DNA from: Cornus controversa
Lineage: Eukaryota > Streptophyta > Magnoliopsida > Cornales > Cornaceae
NCBI GenBank assembly: GCA_026545225.1
Contig: CM048846.1
Span: 38,079,501 to 38,143,500, forward strand
Length of the DNA: 64,000 nt
Reading direction: 5' to 3'
In this document: positions 1 through 11,233 of the stretch, piece after piece
How the letters are laid out: each line of letters begins with the position of its first letter
How positions within the stretch are numbered: position 1 is the first letter of the stretch
Notes under the pieces: model-generated
What the model was told of the DNA's origin: nothing
Database searches by the model: none
Seen by the model: only the letters and a program-made list of their open reading frames with translations
Translations under genes and position numbers: made by a program

Positions 1-601
1 TGTCTTAGAAGTGCTTAAATTCCTCACATACTCCTCAAACACTTGTAAGTTTCACAAGGACTACAAGTGATGGCTTGAGACTAATTTTTACTATAACATG
101 CATAGCTAGATTTGCATAGTCCATGCTTAGAGATGGTTATTTCACTACACTTAGGTAATTAGATAATTAGGTAAGTAGGTAGGTAGAAAAATCACGCTTA
201 TCGAAATTAGATTATAGTATATTAAGGTGTGTGTATTCTCTTGGGGACGTCATTATACGTAGGACTTGTCAACGCGTTATTTAGTACACATCTACATGAA
301 TTCTCCCAATTTATTAGAAGTGTGATATACTACGAGGCTAGTGGTGAAGTCTAACCCTAGTCCTTTACCTTTCTCTCAAAACTTTGTATTTAAATTATAT
401 TTTATGCTTTCAAATTAAAGTAAGAAAACAACCAACACTCGGTTGTGATTTAAACAAGAACCAACCCTCAACCTTTAGTGAGTTATACCTACGTAGTCTC
501 TGTGGGATCCACACCCTCAACTTAGAGCCTTATCCTTCAATGATTCGTTCTATTGCGAGTGGTAAATTTATAAATTGCGAGTAGCGCAACCGCACACAAC
601 A
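1..601 (+). repeat. Athila-like 5' LTR, truncated by window edge
   Basis: This is the 3' part of an LTR. It ends in ...CACAACA at 601, five bases before a perfect tRNA-Asp-type primer site. Its last 100 bp recur at 3480-3577, as expected for the paired LTR. The block beginning GGGATC.ACACCCTC, followed by TTGCGAGTGGTAAATT, also matches the reverse complement of the solo LTR at 30061-31484, so both belong to one broad LTR group. The left end lies outside the window, so neither the full length nor a target duplication can be given. Confidence 0.75.
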
Positions 602-606
602 ATTTT

Positions 607-624
607 TGGCGCCGTTGCCGGGGA
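607..624 (+). other. Primer-binding site, tRNA-Asp type
   Basis: TGGCGCCGTTGCCGGGGA is complementary to the 3' end of plant tRNA-Asp(GTC). This primer is typical of the Athila lineage of Ty3/Gypsy elements. It marks the LTR/internal junction and the + orientation of the element. Confidence 0.88.
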
Positions 625-1047
625 CTACGGTTAAATCGCTAAATTAGAGGATTGAGTCTAGTTTAAATTTTAACTTAACTTATTCTTTACATTCTTTATT
701 TGTAAGTATCTTTATCTTTATTTCTAAAGTGTTTTATTGTAGGTACTTGTCTAATCAAGGCATCAAGACTTAAGCTTGTACCGTTATGAGTAGAGTACCC
801 AACTTTCTTGCACTTAGGAGTTTAAAATTTTGTTTCTGTATATAATTTAAGTTTTTGTTAATTCATATGCAAGGTAGGAGATCATTTTCATTACCTTTGT
901 TGCCGTGTGACCTTAAACTTAAACGAACTCTTAGACAACATAGTAGTGTTCCTAGGGACCCTATATTGTTTAGAGAACATAGAAGAGAAACCATGGCATA
1001 TAATGATAACCAAAATTCTCAACAAAATCCTGTTTACCACCCACACC

Positions 1048-1109
1048 GAGTGGTGAGATTCTTCGAGATTTTTATGTTGAGTGGTGAGATTCTTCGAGAT
1101 TTTTATGTT
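1048..1109 (+). repeat. 31-bp tandem duplication in gag
   Basis: A 31-bp unit starting GAGTGGTGAGATTC occurs twice head to tail (1048-1078 and 1079-1109) with no differences. Because 31 is not a multiple of three, it shifts the gag frame. Confidence 0.95.
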
Positions 1110-1396
1110 CCATCTATCTATGGATCTCCCTCTTGTATTCGTTTTTCGAATGCAGAGGAGGAATAATTTTGAAATCAAATCCCCAACAATTAATCTTCTT
1201 ACTTGTTTTCATGGGCTTCTAAACCAAGATCCTTATAAGCACATTGATGAATTTCTAGAATTGTGTTTGACTTACAGTTGAATGCACCAGCTAAGGACAA
1301 CTTAAGACTTCGTCTTTCTTCCTTCTCTATTAAGGATAAAGCTAAGCAATGGTTTAACTCCTTAAAGCCAAATTCCATATACTCTTGGAAAGAAAT

Positions 1397-1646
1397 TGTA
1401 ATACCCCACTCCAACACATGGTATGATATTGTCCGCTTTGGGCCTGAGCCCGCACGGTTTTGCTCTTGAATTTTACCCCAAAAGGCCTCATACCATTTGA
1501 AGAAAACATACTACATATAAGCACATCCCCTTTTTCACACCCAGGCGATGTGGGATTGAGCACCCTGTACCCTGTCAGTGTGGTAGCTCAGCCCAGTGTC
1601 TATCTTTGCACCCGCCCACTCACACCCGTCCACAAGGGTTACTACA
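1397..1646 (-). mobile_element. Solo LTR of a TRIM retrotransposon
   Basis: This 250-bp unit starts TGTAATACCCC and ends GGTTACTACA. It is flanked by a perfect 5-bp duplication GAAAT (1392-1396 and 1647-1651). It matches both LTRs of the complete 570-bp TRIM at 45431-46000 over its whole length, apart from a few substitutions. It is a solo LTR left by LTR-LTR recombination inside the Athila-like gag. Orientation is taken from the primer site of the complete copy, which lies on the - strand. Confidence 0.92.
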
Positions 1647-3059
1647 GAAATGTAATGGGAGTTTCTAAAGAAATTCTTTCCAATGGGAAAGACTAATGAT
1701 GTGTGTAGAGCCATTATTGGTTTCTCTCAAAGGGAGGGAGACTTTTTCATGAAACATGGAAAAGGATGAAGGATCTTTTGAAGTTTTGCCCACACCATGC
1801 TATATTCTGAAACGATAATTGGTGCAAGGATTTTATGATGGTATAGGAAAGCCCCCCACAAACAATGGTTGATGCTAGTTGTGGAGGTACATTCTTTCTG
1901 AAAAGTCTCGATGAGGCATGGATACTCTTTAAGAACTTGAGCGAGAATTCGTCTCATCGTTCTTCTAATGAAAGGAAGAATAAGGTAGTTGTTCCTTTTA
2001 GCGCCCAAATTGAAAATATTTTTGAAATGTGTAAAGAGCAAGCAACCGATAAGAAGATAGAGGCCTTAGAAAAGAAATTAGATCAAGTTATGTTAGCCGA
2101 TTCTTCTGCTTCTTCTCATTCTTCTTCTTCTTCTTCTCCTCCTATCCTATCCTTCATCCCACATATGATATGTGCTCTTTTTGCTTTAGTCCCTCTCATT
2201 ATATAAAGGATTGCCCTCATGTGGGGCAATACCCTGAATTCTCACAAGAGCAAGCACATGCACTTTATTCTAGGTCGGGTCTAGGATCATCTCAAAACTC
2301 ATATAATTCCGGATGGAGAGATCAAATCAATTCCAATATGGAAACCAAGGCCAATATCAAGGACCTCGGGGACCACATTGACAGCAAGGTCAATCTCAAT
2401 TCCAACCTAGACCTCATCAACCAAATTCAAATTCAAGTGTCTACTACACTCCCAATCAACCACCTTCTCGAAACCCCAGTTTTGAGAAAAGGTTTTTACT
2501 ACATTAGGCAATATCGAAAGTAATACTCAAAAGATCAACGTCCACTCATAATCTATTGCAAAGATAGAGTCTCAAATGGGATAGCTAGCTAACGCAATGA
2601 ATCGTAGAGAGGGTGGAAAGTTTCCTAGCCAAACGGTGGTAAACCCTAATGGAGTTCAAGTAATTGATGATGTTTCTCATTCATTTAAGTTTAACAAAGA
2701 ACAAGCTCAATCAATTACTACTCTAAGGAGTGGTAGAGTGCTAGAAATTCAGTTGACAAAATGAGGGAAAAAGAATGTGAGATTCCTATAAATCCAAACA
2801 TTCTTATTTTTAATCTAAATGATATTCTTCTAAATCCAAAAAAATTCTCAAATAATCCAAAAAATAAAGGAAATGAGAAGATTATTGAAGCTAAATTCTC
2901 ATCTATTCCAATTCAGGAGGCTTCATATGAACCTCCTATTCCCTTTTCTTAAATATTAACGAAACCTTCTCAATTAAGGAAACAAGAAGAGAAATTGAAA
3001 GATATGATAGAAATCTTCAAACAAGTGAAAATCAATCTTCCTCTCCTAGATGCTATAAA

Positions 3060-3480
3060 ATAAATTCCCTCCTATGCTAAATTTCTAAAGGATTTATGCA
3101 CTCAAAAGCGTAAATCTAGGAATCAAGTGCTTAAGAAAGTCCAATTAACTGAGCAAGTGAGTTTAATTCTCCAAAATAACATCCCTTCAAAATTCAAGGA
3201 TCCGGGTGCCCCAACAATCTCTTGTGTCATTGGTGACCATGAATTTGAGAGGGCCCTCCTTGACGTGGGAGCAAGTGTTAACTTACTTCCTTACTTGGTT
3301 TATAGGAAATTAGAGTTAGGAGAGCTTAAGCTGACCACATTTGTGTTACAACTTGCCGACCGTTCAGTGAGGCAACCACGTGGAATAATTGAGGATGTTC
3401 TGATCAAAGTGGATAAATTCTATTTTTTGGTGGACTTTATAGTCCTTGACATCGAACCTGTCCAAGATCCTACAACTTGA
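3060..3480 (+). pseudogene. Athila-like aspartic protease fragment
   Basis: The open segment 3127-3480 contains SCVIGDHEFERALLDVGAS, the retropepsin active-site region with D.GAS (here DVGAS), followed by NLLPYLVYRKL and the flap-like strand, ending at ...FIVLDIE. In Athila elements this region processes the Gag-Pol polyprotein. It is cut off abruptly at 3480, where the sequence jumps to LTR-end sequence, so reverse transcriptase, RNase H and integrase are absent. The upstream frame has a TAA at about 3060, so this is a relic and not a translatable product. Confidence 0.8.
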
Positions 3481-3577
3481 GGGATCGACACCCTCAACTT
3501 AGAGCCCTATCCTTCAAGGATTCGTTCTATTGCGAGTGGTAAATTTATAAATTGCGAGTAGCGCAATCGCATACAAT
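3480..3577 (+). repeat. Remnant of the Athila-like 3' LTR end
   Basis: The 98 bp from GGATCGACACCCTC to CGCATACAA match 500-598 with few changes. It directly follows the protease fragment, so an internal deletion removed most of pol, the polypurine tract and the start of the 3' LTR. Confidence 0.8.
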
Positions 3578-3582
3578 ACCTA

Positions 3583-4595
3583 ACTACTCTACTCTAGGGT
3601 GCAGTATAGTCCATCTTCTCTAGGCACAATCAATCAACATTTTTAATGATATATTCAGTGATTCCCATTGTGTAATAATCACTCTCATAATCACAAAAAA
3701 TAAGAGAGATTGAGTTCAATAACAATAATCAAGTATCTAAGACAAGATAAGAAATCATTGAAACTGAATTTGTAAGACTTTTATTACTCAATTCTATAAG
3801 AAGAATCCTCTAAATTACACAATCTATGCATGAGTACAAAAATTCTCAATAATTAGAATAGTCAAACTATTGATGTTTCGTTAGGGCTATATCAAAACCC
3901 TAGTAGATGAACTAGCCGCTCATGGTAGAAGAGACTGCTTCAACTTAGAGGAAAAAGGTGTTATCTTCATAGAATATACGCAAGACCTTGTTCTCCAATA
4001 ATTCTCCACTCCAAAGCTCTACAAGTTGCTATTCAACAATCCTCTCCTATAGCCTCCAATTCGCCACTTTAAAACCCTAAGATAATATAAAGTGTCCCCA
4101 CCTAATTGTGAGTCAATTAGGGTTTTCCCGTAGTGGGTTTTTCTTTTAACTTTCGGCCTAAACTTTGACCTACTAGAAGTCCGATTCATGACATTTACGT
4201 GAAATATAAAAGTGTCCAAAATTGAATTTTATTCAACCATTTAGGGAATTGAGTCAATTTGACCTTGGAAATAAGTGTTACGAGCCATTTTCCAAAATGG
4301 GATTAAAATTGTATTATGCGCCGAATTTGGCTCAGGGCCGGAATCTCCTTAAGCAGTTGTAATTCTCTTGGACCACTTACTTAGGTTGTCTTGAGTTAAA
4401 GTATAGAGTTGATCGAATGGATCCATTTGATGTAAGCTTCATATAACCCTCATTAATGTCATCTTTAAAAGTCCAAAAATTATGGTTTAAACTAAAATAA
4501 TCATTAAGGCCCTGAAAATATAAAAAATACAAAAACAAAGTAAAATCATAAACAATCTATCATTAAGAGAATAAAATATGCAAGTTAAGAGGTTA
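3583..4595 (-). repeat. Degenerate Athila-type LTR fragment, reverse orientation
   Basis: No coding capacity was seen. Landmarks match the solo LTR at 30061-31484 in the same order: CCTAACTACTCTACTCT (compare 30497-30523), then ACCCTAGTAGA.GA followed by GCTCATGGT (compare 30828-30853), and finally an A-rich tract of CAAAAA/ATACAAA runs (compare 31376-31460). The boundaries are approximate, and no target duplication was found. The ORF at 4019-4219 inside it is not protein-like. Confidence 0.5.
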
Positions 4596-4599
4596 AAAT

Positions 4600-4913
4600 G
4601 TGCAACATTCAACGCCGATCAACATCAAGCAAGAGACTATGCAGAGTCACTACATTGTGACAACCAATCAACAATACGCTTGGCCGAGAACCCAATATTT
4701 CATGCAAGAACCAAACACATGGAAGTACATTATCATTTTATAAGAGAGAAGGTACTCTAAGGAGAGATAGAGATAAAAGAAATCAAGATAGGTGATCAAG
4801 TCGAGGACTTGTTTACTAAAGGACTCGGTACCACAAAGTTCAAAGAGTTTCAAGAGTAACTTGGTATGATTACCAGGGAAGAATTTAAAGAGAGAGCCAA
4901 TGCTAAGGGGGAG
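4600..4913 (+). pseudogene. Copia RNase H C-terminus and polypurine tract
   Basis: LHCDNQSTIRLAENPIFHAR, followed by TKHMEVHYHFIREKV, is the highly conserved end of the Ty1/Copia RNase H domain (the catalytic D of CDNQS is present). After a stop the reading resumes as a degenerate DLFTKGLGTTKF segment. The polypurine tract GCTAAGGGGGAG ends at 4913, directly before the LTR. Everything upstream in pol is missing, so this is a 5'-truncated Copia element. Confidence 0.88.
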
Positions 4914-5381
4914 TGCTAAAGCTTCATCACCGACTCTCTCTCTCTAGAAAGCTCCACCAATTTTATATCTCTAGAACCTTCTGGGTATTTTCTATAATAT
5001 ATATATCTACACTACCTCTCTCTCACTCTATTTATAAATATCTATCTAGACATTTTCATCTACATATATATCTTTTTCTAGAAAGATCAAGAGAGAGAGA
5101 TGTACCAACTTTACAAAGTTGGTGGATCAAGTCTATAAATATGGGTTGTGAGTTTCCTTTGGGCATGTAGAGAAACAACAAGTGAAGTGTTGTGTGTGAG
5201 CATGAGATACTAGACTTATGTGTGAGAGAGTGAGTCATATGTGTGTATCCAGTGTATAAATATTTGGTGTGAGTGAGTTGTAAAAGTGTCCAAGCACTTA
5301 TGTATATCATTGTATATCCAAGTTGTGTATTAATAAAAATATTGTTCTTTGTATTCAAGTCCACTATTCTTAAATTCAACA
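4914..5381 (+). repeat. Copia 3' LTR (468 bp)
   Basis: It starts TGCTAAAGC immediately after the polypurine tract and ends TTCAACA. It contains two TATA-like stretches (about 5030 and 5135) and a T-rich, AATAAAA-containing end near 5331, consistent with promoter and polyadenylation functions. No partner LTR lies in the window, so a target duplication cannot be tested. Confidence 0.75.
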
Positions 5382-5880
5382 ATAGGAATGGTAACTAGAC
5401 GAGTATGGGGTTGGGGGCCTCCCAATCCTGTCCCATTTAGCAAAGTGACTCTTATCCCTACCCAAAATCCTTTAGTAGAGAAAAAAAAAATTCATACTTG
5501 GAATAAATTCTCACTTCATCAAACTTCAAGCATTTCTAAAATAGCTCATAGTCATAAAATATAAATAAAGAAAAACATAGCAATTTAACCCCCAAAAAAA
5601 AGCAAAAACAAAAAAATTTCATAAATATTCCACAAAACAAAAATGAGATAAGGATAGAATTGGAGTTTAGGTAAGTAAAATGTATTTAGTTTGTTTAGTA
5701 AAGTACAAGAGTACTATACCAATTTTACAAAATAAATAAGGAAGCCTTTCCTTGTCTTAGTCCCTCACTCTTGCGCACTTCACTCTCTCTCCGAAAATGG
5801 TCTAAACCCTATTAGGCCTCCCCAAAACAGTCCCAAATTGTGGAGGATGGGGTGGTTCATTTTGCCATTCAATTGGAGTC
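5382..5880. repeat. Possible hAT-like miniature element, non-coding
   Basis: The ends are weakly inverted: AGGAATGGTAAC with GTATGGGG at the left, and CCACCCCATCC then GGCAAAATG on the complement at the right. This G/C-rich-end, A/T-rich-core design is common in plant hAT miniature elements. No clear 8-bp duplication was found, so this is tentative. From 5881 to 6057 nothing recognisable was seen. Confidence 0.3.
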
Positions 5881-6057
5881 AAATCAATAAGAAGATATTG
5901 GGTGAGTCAGACTTATCACATCATTGGTATGACCACTCAATGAAAATACATCATATCAGTTTATTGAGAACAATTTTTATAAGTAGATGAGACCAATTTC
6001 ATTAAATGATATGTTTTTATTGGCTGAGCATCTTTATTTTTTTCATCATATAACAAG

Positions 6058-7005
6058 TGTAAATATAAGGGTTCTGTTCTGCTAAAAGGAGTGGCTAATA
6101 CTTGACTAAAGTGAGATGATTGGATTAGAACGAATGAACTATAAAGGAAAATGAGCCAAGTATAAGATCGGAGAGAGAGAAAGCAAGACTGATTAGGAGA
6201 GGGAGGGGGCTCAAAATTGACCATCTGTCTCCACACCATGGGATATTTATAGACCTCCGGTGTGAGCCTTTGACAGCTATCATCCTACGTGGCATGTTGA
6301 CACATGTCCCTTCCTTCACCACCCTTGGTTGCAACCATGAACATAATTTCTTATGTTCCTCGCAGGCTAACCAAGCCTGCGAGAAATGCTATGACAGTGC
6401 CTGCGTGAGTCAACTTAGCATAGTTTTCCAGTTTATACTCATAGCCTAACAACCCTTCCTCTCAATCCTCCATTCCACATTTAACCCATCTTCCCACTTG
6501 AGGTTATGATGTCATACGCTCCGTTATGGCACTATAACTGCCCAAGTTATATCATAGTGCATTTTTGTGCCAAAAATGACCGCAAGACCACTACGGTTTC
6601 ATAAAGGTTCTAACTCCTCAAAATTGAAAGTAACGTCGCGACTAGTTACTTCCTATTTTGAACAAAAAAACCTATAATCAGCCACACAGTCCCTTCTATG
6701 AGAGTTATCACTCGGGATCACAAGCTCGAAGCCGTGTGATTGCCTATTCGTCCATCAGGTCTCACAGCCCTGGAGTATACCCAGGCAACAGTTTTGGAGT
6801 GTTCACCAAGTCACACCCGTAAAGTGAGTATTACAAGAAAACATTCCCCAACTGTTCACCAACCCATACCTACGAGAGGAGATTACTCTCAGTCCTTCAT
6901 CCCTCGTTGGTTAAAGTCATCCACAACCGCTTGCCATGCCTAAAGAAAAAATCTTCATGGGTCAGAGTTGCCCGCATCTGCTGGTGATGCCATACCCCTC
7001 GCAGA
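6058..7005 (-). mobile_element. Reverse solo LTR related to the Tat element, part 1
   Basis: The start TGTAAATA...GGGTTCTG.TCTGCTA.AAGG matches the reverse complement of the LTR end at 27330-27365. Further matches in order are the GGAGAGAGAGAAAGCAAGA block, the TATTTATAGACC (TATA) block, TGACAGCT.TCATCCTACGTGGCA, and GGTTGCAACCATGA. This is an older, diverged relative of the LTRs at 26208-27365 and 38897-40054, on the opposite strand. It is interrupted at 7006 by a hAT-like element and resumes at 16963. No internal region adjoins it, which fits a solo LTR. Confidence 0.75.
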
Positions 7006-7465
7006 TAGACCTGCCAATGAATCAAATTTTGATCCGAATCCAAGTCAATAATTAGGATATGGATTGGACATTCAATCCGATAATCCGTTAGTGATCCGAA
7101 TTCGATAATTCGTTAGCTAAACTAATCAGATATGGATGATGGTCGATCCAATCAGATAATAATCTGATCCGAAATAATTTAATATATAATTTATTTTACA
7201 TATATTATCTAATGTTATAAGATATGATATTTACATACTATTTAAATATTTTTTATCATTATTTCCTTCTTATTCTTGCCTCTCTCTATTTTATCTTTCT
7301 TTATAGTTTTTTTCTTTAGTAAAAAGTCAAATACTTACTTTTCTACTACTTTTTTTCTTTATATTTTATTTTCTTTCCCTATTTTTTTCTTACTCATTAT
7401 TTGTTAATCTCTTTTGAAATTACTTTTTATAAAAAAAAAAATTATATTTTTTCAGATCGGGTTAT

Positions 7466-8528
7466 TGATAAGTGCACAAAACTTGCTATTTTATATCTTA
7501 AAATAAGTTTTTAATTCATCTTTTATTTTATTTAAAGGTTTTTATCTTTGCATTTTATGTTTTATAGGGGTTGATTTCCAAAGAAGAAGAAAAGCAGCAA
7601 AAGAGGGCTAAAAAGGATATATATAGCCAAAGATGAACATAAGAAGAATTGTAGGAGAGATAGTATTCTGTGCAATCTACTTCACAAGAGGTTTCAAGTA
7701 CAAAACTTTGCCAAATATTTTGTACACGGCCACGTCTGCAGTCCAGAATTGAAATTAAAGATATGGAAATCAAATTTTAGATATTCAAATTCAAAATTTT
7801 GTATTTTGAATTTTTGTTTTTGAATTTTGAATTTGGTTTTTCAAATTTGTATTTTGAATTTTGTATTTTAAATTTTTTCCACCTAAACCATTCCCCTCTA
7901 ACTCTATAAATAAGGGGTCTTAGGAGATGGTGAAGGGGTTAGAAATTGTAGAGAAATTATAGAAAAAAATAGTGTAATTGTTTTATTGATTCAATGATGA
8001 GTAGTAGTTTCATTTCTATTTGTTTGTTTTCTTTTAATATGCAAGCGTAAACATCCTTCTCAAGGGAGTGATGAAGCCACCATGGCTGAAGTATAGGTAA
8101 GTTGTTTTATTTTCTTGTCTACTTTTTCCTCCCAAGAGCATTCTTCTACTCTTCTATTCTGGATTTTATTTTATAAAATTAGAGGAAGAATTTTTCGTGT
8201 TTGCCAAATAATGGTAATTCGAAGAATGCCTACCTCTGTTTACCTAGCCAATGTGCATCAGATTAAGTAAAGAATGTCTCTCTCATATATAATCAAGTCA
8301 TTCTTTTTTATTCCATATTTTCCTTCATCTTTCCAAGTTCTAATTGGATTGGTGAACTGTATTGGTTATTGGAGGAAAAACTAGATAAGAATATAAAAAA
8401 AAAAAACTTTATTTATATGGATCCATGGTGGTGAATTCTCTTTCCTTGAGATTTGTCCTATCATTTGATCTAAGACATTTAATATTAGTTTTTATTATTA
8501 AATAAAAAATCAGAATTTTATTTTTTTA
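7466..8528 (+). repeat. Array LTR copy 1, 3'-truncated
   Basis: It begins TGATAAGTGCACAAAAC and breaks at an A/T tract (ATTTTATTTTTTTA), after which copies 1-3 run into internal sequence. Copy-specific bases include ATAGTATTCTG (about 7663) and AGGTTTCAAG (about 7690), where copies 2-4 have ATGGTATTCTG and AGGTCTCAAG. It therefore probably descends from the original 5' LTR. TATA-like CTATAAATA lies at about 7905. Confidence 0.88.
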
Positions 8529-10169
8529 TCTGTCTTCAGCAATACATTGTTACTATACTTTTAACACTAGGGACAGTGTTGTATTTTGTTTGGGGGTGGG
8601 GTAGATTTATCAAAATGCATGCCTTTTTTGAAAATCTTTTGATCCAAAATAGAGTCATTTTTCAAAAAAAAAAAAAAAAAAAATTTTGGCAGTATAGTAC
8701 CTTTACAATGATGATATTGGATTAACTTATGATCCGTTTCATAAAATCCAAGAGATGTTAATGTTTTGATCTAAATTGAACTTGTTATTAGGGTAATATA
8801 ATGATAGACATTATTGTATCACGGGCATTTAGAAGCAGAAATATTTTTTGCACAAAAGTCAAACTTTGCAATTCGAATTGAAAAGTGAGTAACCTCCTGA
8901 TAATCTGGAAGATCTAATAGTAGAGACTTAGACCGTGTGAGCTTTCGTGCCTTTCACTTTTGTAAAGAGTTTTTATGCTAACTCTGAGTCAAAAGATGAC
9001 TCAATTTTCTTGGGTACCGTATAAAAAATCGTTGGTAGTCTCATTATCTTTCATTTTGGTTGATCACTGAGAATGAAATCACTTCGAGTTAAGAGAAACA
9101 TAGGCCTTGTAATTTATTTTTCTACTATCGTATCCTACCATAATCCTTCTTTCTGTTGTTAGTTTCTGAAAAGTGATACGGATGTTCTTGTGAAAAAGAA
9201 AAAAAAAATCATCATATTTTTTTTTCAATGAAAAAAAAAAAAAAGATAGAGAAAAAAAAAAAAAAGAAGAAGAAAAAAAAAAGAAAAGAAAAAAAAAAAA
9301 AAGAAGAAGAAAAAGAAAAAAGAAATGAAGAAGACAAGTTTTCCCTTTGAGATATTTTGAAGACTCATCACTTCCAAAAATATTCACTTACAGCCCCATC
9401 CTAATCACCACCTGTAAGATTTATGGAAAGATATGATAGTGGGTAATAAGTAAGCAGGCGCTATGGTGGGTAACTCGACATTCTCCCAAAAGTGATCAAC
9501 ATTCCTATCATGAGACTTTTCTATTTATATGTATCGGTTTTTCATATTAGTATGTGAGCTTGCTTTTACTTTGGAAATAGAGTTTCTACTCACATACAAC
9601 TGAGAGAAACAGTTAGCCAAATCTCCGAGAGTTGTTCTTTTAGAGAGATATTTACCTATGAGATTTGAAGTCAAAACGTCTTTTTCTTCTAGTGACTTGG
9701 GAATTACATTACTTGAATTTGAGGATGGCTTTTTGTCGACTTCACACACATTCACTCTGCTTCTAGGTTACTTATGGATGATTTTTCCTTGATGTTTATT
9801 ATTATAACACCCTAGTAGCTTGTTGTATATGAGGAACTTATCAATTCCATTTCTTATTTTTCATGTTTCATGGATATATAGGAGATTCTCTGAACAATAG
9901 GGGAAATTACTGCCTTAAAACAACTCTTCTTTGTAATAGTTAGAAAGTTTGTGGGTACCTTCACTGCAAACCCTCACAAGGCTATAGCTCGTCCACTAGG
10001 GGTAACCTAGGGGTTTAAGGCCTTATTGCATATGGTAAATGCAATCGAGAACAGCCTGCGAAAGTGGCACATCTTTAGTTAGGAGTTAAATAAAAGTAGC
10101 AGTTTTGTACACTAATTTCTTTTGCTTGTATTTGCTAGAGGACTAGCAAAAGCTCGTTTGGGGGTAATT
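8529..10169 (+). repeat. Array internal segment 1, non-coding
   Basis: It starts with TCTGTCTTCAGC and contains ACTAGGGACAGTG then TTTGTTTGGGGGTGGGG (about 8568-8604). This motif pair is typical of the 3' end of Athila/Tat-type elements. A 20-A tract lies at about 8664, and a purine-rich AAAGAAG tract at about 9195-9335 creates artefactual poly-Phe ORFs on the - strand. The segment ends in the polypurine tract before 10170. No protein domain was found. Confidence 0.8.
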
Positions 10170-11233
10170 TGATAAGTGCACAAAACTTGCTATTTTATAT
10201 CCTAAAATAAGTTTTTAATTCATCTTTTATTTTATTTAAAGGTTTTTATCTTTGCATTTTATGTTTTATAGGGGTTGATTTCCAAAGAAGAAGAAAAGCA
10301 GCAAAAGAGGGCTAAAAAGGATATATATAGCCAAAGATGAACATAAGAAGAATTGTAGGAGAGATGGTATTCTGTGCAATCTACTTCACAAGAGGTCTCA
10401 AGTACAAAACTTTGCCAAATATTTTGTACACGGCCACGTCTGCAGTCCAGAATTGAAATTAAAGATATGGAAATCAAATTTTAGATATTCAAATTCAAAA
10501 TTTTGTATTTTGAATTTTTGTTTTTGAATTTTGAATTTGGTTTTTCAAATTTGTATTTTGAATTTTGTATTTTAAATTTTTCCCACCTAAACCATTCCCC
10601 TCTAACTCTATAAATAGGGGGTCTTAGGAGATGGTGAAGGGGGTTAGAAATTGTAGAGAAATTATAGAAAAAAATAGTGTAATTGTTTTATTGATTCAAT
10701 GATGAGTAGTAGTTTCATTTCTATTTGTTTGTTTTCTTTTAATATGCAAGCGTAAACATCCTTCTCAAGGGAGTGATGAAGCCACCATGGCTGAAGTATA
10801 GGTAAGTTGTTTTATTTTCTTGTCTACTTTTTCCTCCCAAGAGCATTCTTCTACTCTTCTATTCTGGATTTTATTTTATAAAATTAGAGGAAGAATTTTT
10901 CGTGTTTGCCAAATAATGGTAATTCGAAGAATGCCTACCTCTGTTTACCTAGCCAATGTGCATCAGATTAAGTAAAGAATGTCTCTCTCATATATAATCA
11001 AGTCATTCTTTTTTATTCCATATTTTCCTTCATCTTTCCAAGTTCTAATTGGATTGGTGAACTGTATTGGTTATTGGAGGAAAAACTAGATAAGAATATA
11101 AAAAAAAAAAACTTTATTTATATGGATCCATGGTGGTGAATTCTCTTTCCTTGAGATTTGTCCTATCATTTGATCTAAGACATTTAATATTAGTTTTTAT
11201 TATTAAATAAAAAATCAGAATTTTATTTTTTTA
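10170..11233 (+). repeat. Array LTR copy 2, 3'-truncated
   Basis: It is nearly identical to copies 3 and 4, sharing GGTATTCTG, AGGTCTCAAG and the TATAAATAGGGGG form, but keeps TTTTCTTTTAAT (about 10733) like copy 1. It breaks at the same A/T tract as copy 1. Confidence 0.88.

Larger units (their letters stand above)
855..2600 (+). pseudogene. Athila-like gag remnant, multiply broken
   Basis: Pieces of an Athila-type capsid protein are spread over all three frames. Around 1165-1395 they read as the retrotransposon gag core: a DPYKHIDEFLELC-like segment, then LRLSSFSIKDKAKQWFNSL, the usual helix ending in a WL/WF.SL motif. At 2170-2230 a degenerate zinc-knuckle-like stretch (CSFC...HYIKDCPH) follows a serine-rich linker. 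The frame is destroyed by a 31-bp tandem duplication at 1048-1109, a 250-bp solo TRIM LTR at 1397-1646, and several point lesions. In an intact element this protein would form the cytoplasmic virus-like particle. No product is expected here. Lineage assignment rests on the primer site and the protein pattern together. Confidence 0.75.

Noticed and set aside
607..624. tRNA gene
   Set aside because: Only the 18-base 3' complement of a tRNA is present, at an LTR border, so it is a primer site. No cloverleaf was seen here or at the other primer sites.
7555..7773. 72-codon - strand ORF repeated four times with period 2705
   Set aside because: Conservation only reflects the recent tandem array. 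It spans LTR promoter sequence and has no protein features.
9079..9387. Poly-Phe ORF on the - strand, repeated at 11783-12082 and 14488-14787
   Set aside because: It is created by purine-rich A/G tracts in the non-coding internal segments. The composition is pure low complexity and no protein family fits.
9525..9755. 76-codon - strand ORF in each internal segment
   Set aside because: Its repetition is explained by array duplication. It has no recognisable domain and lies antisense to the element's 3' non-coding region.
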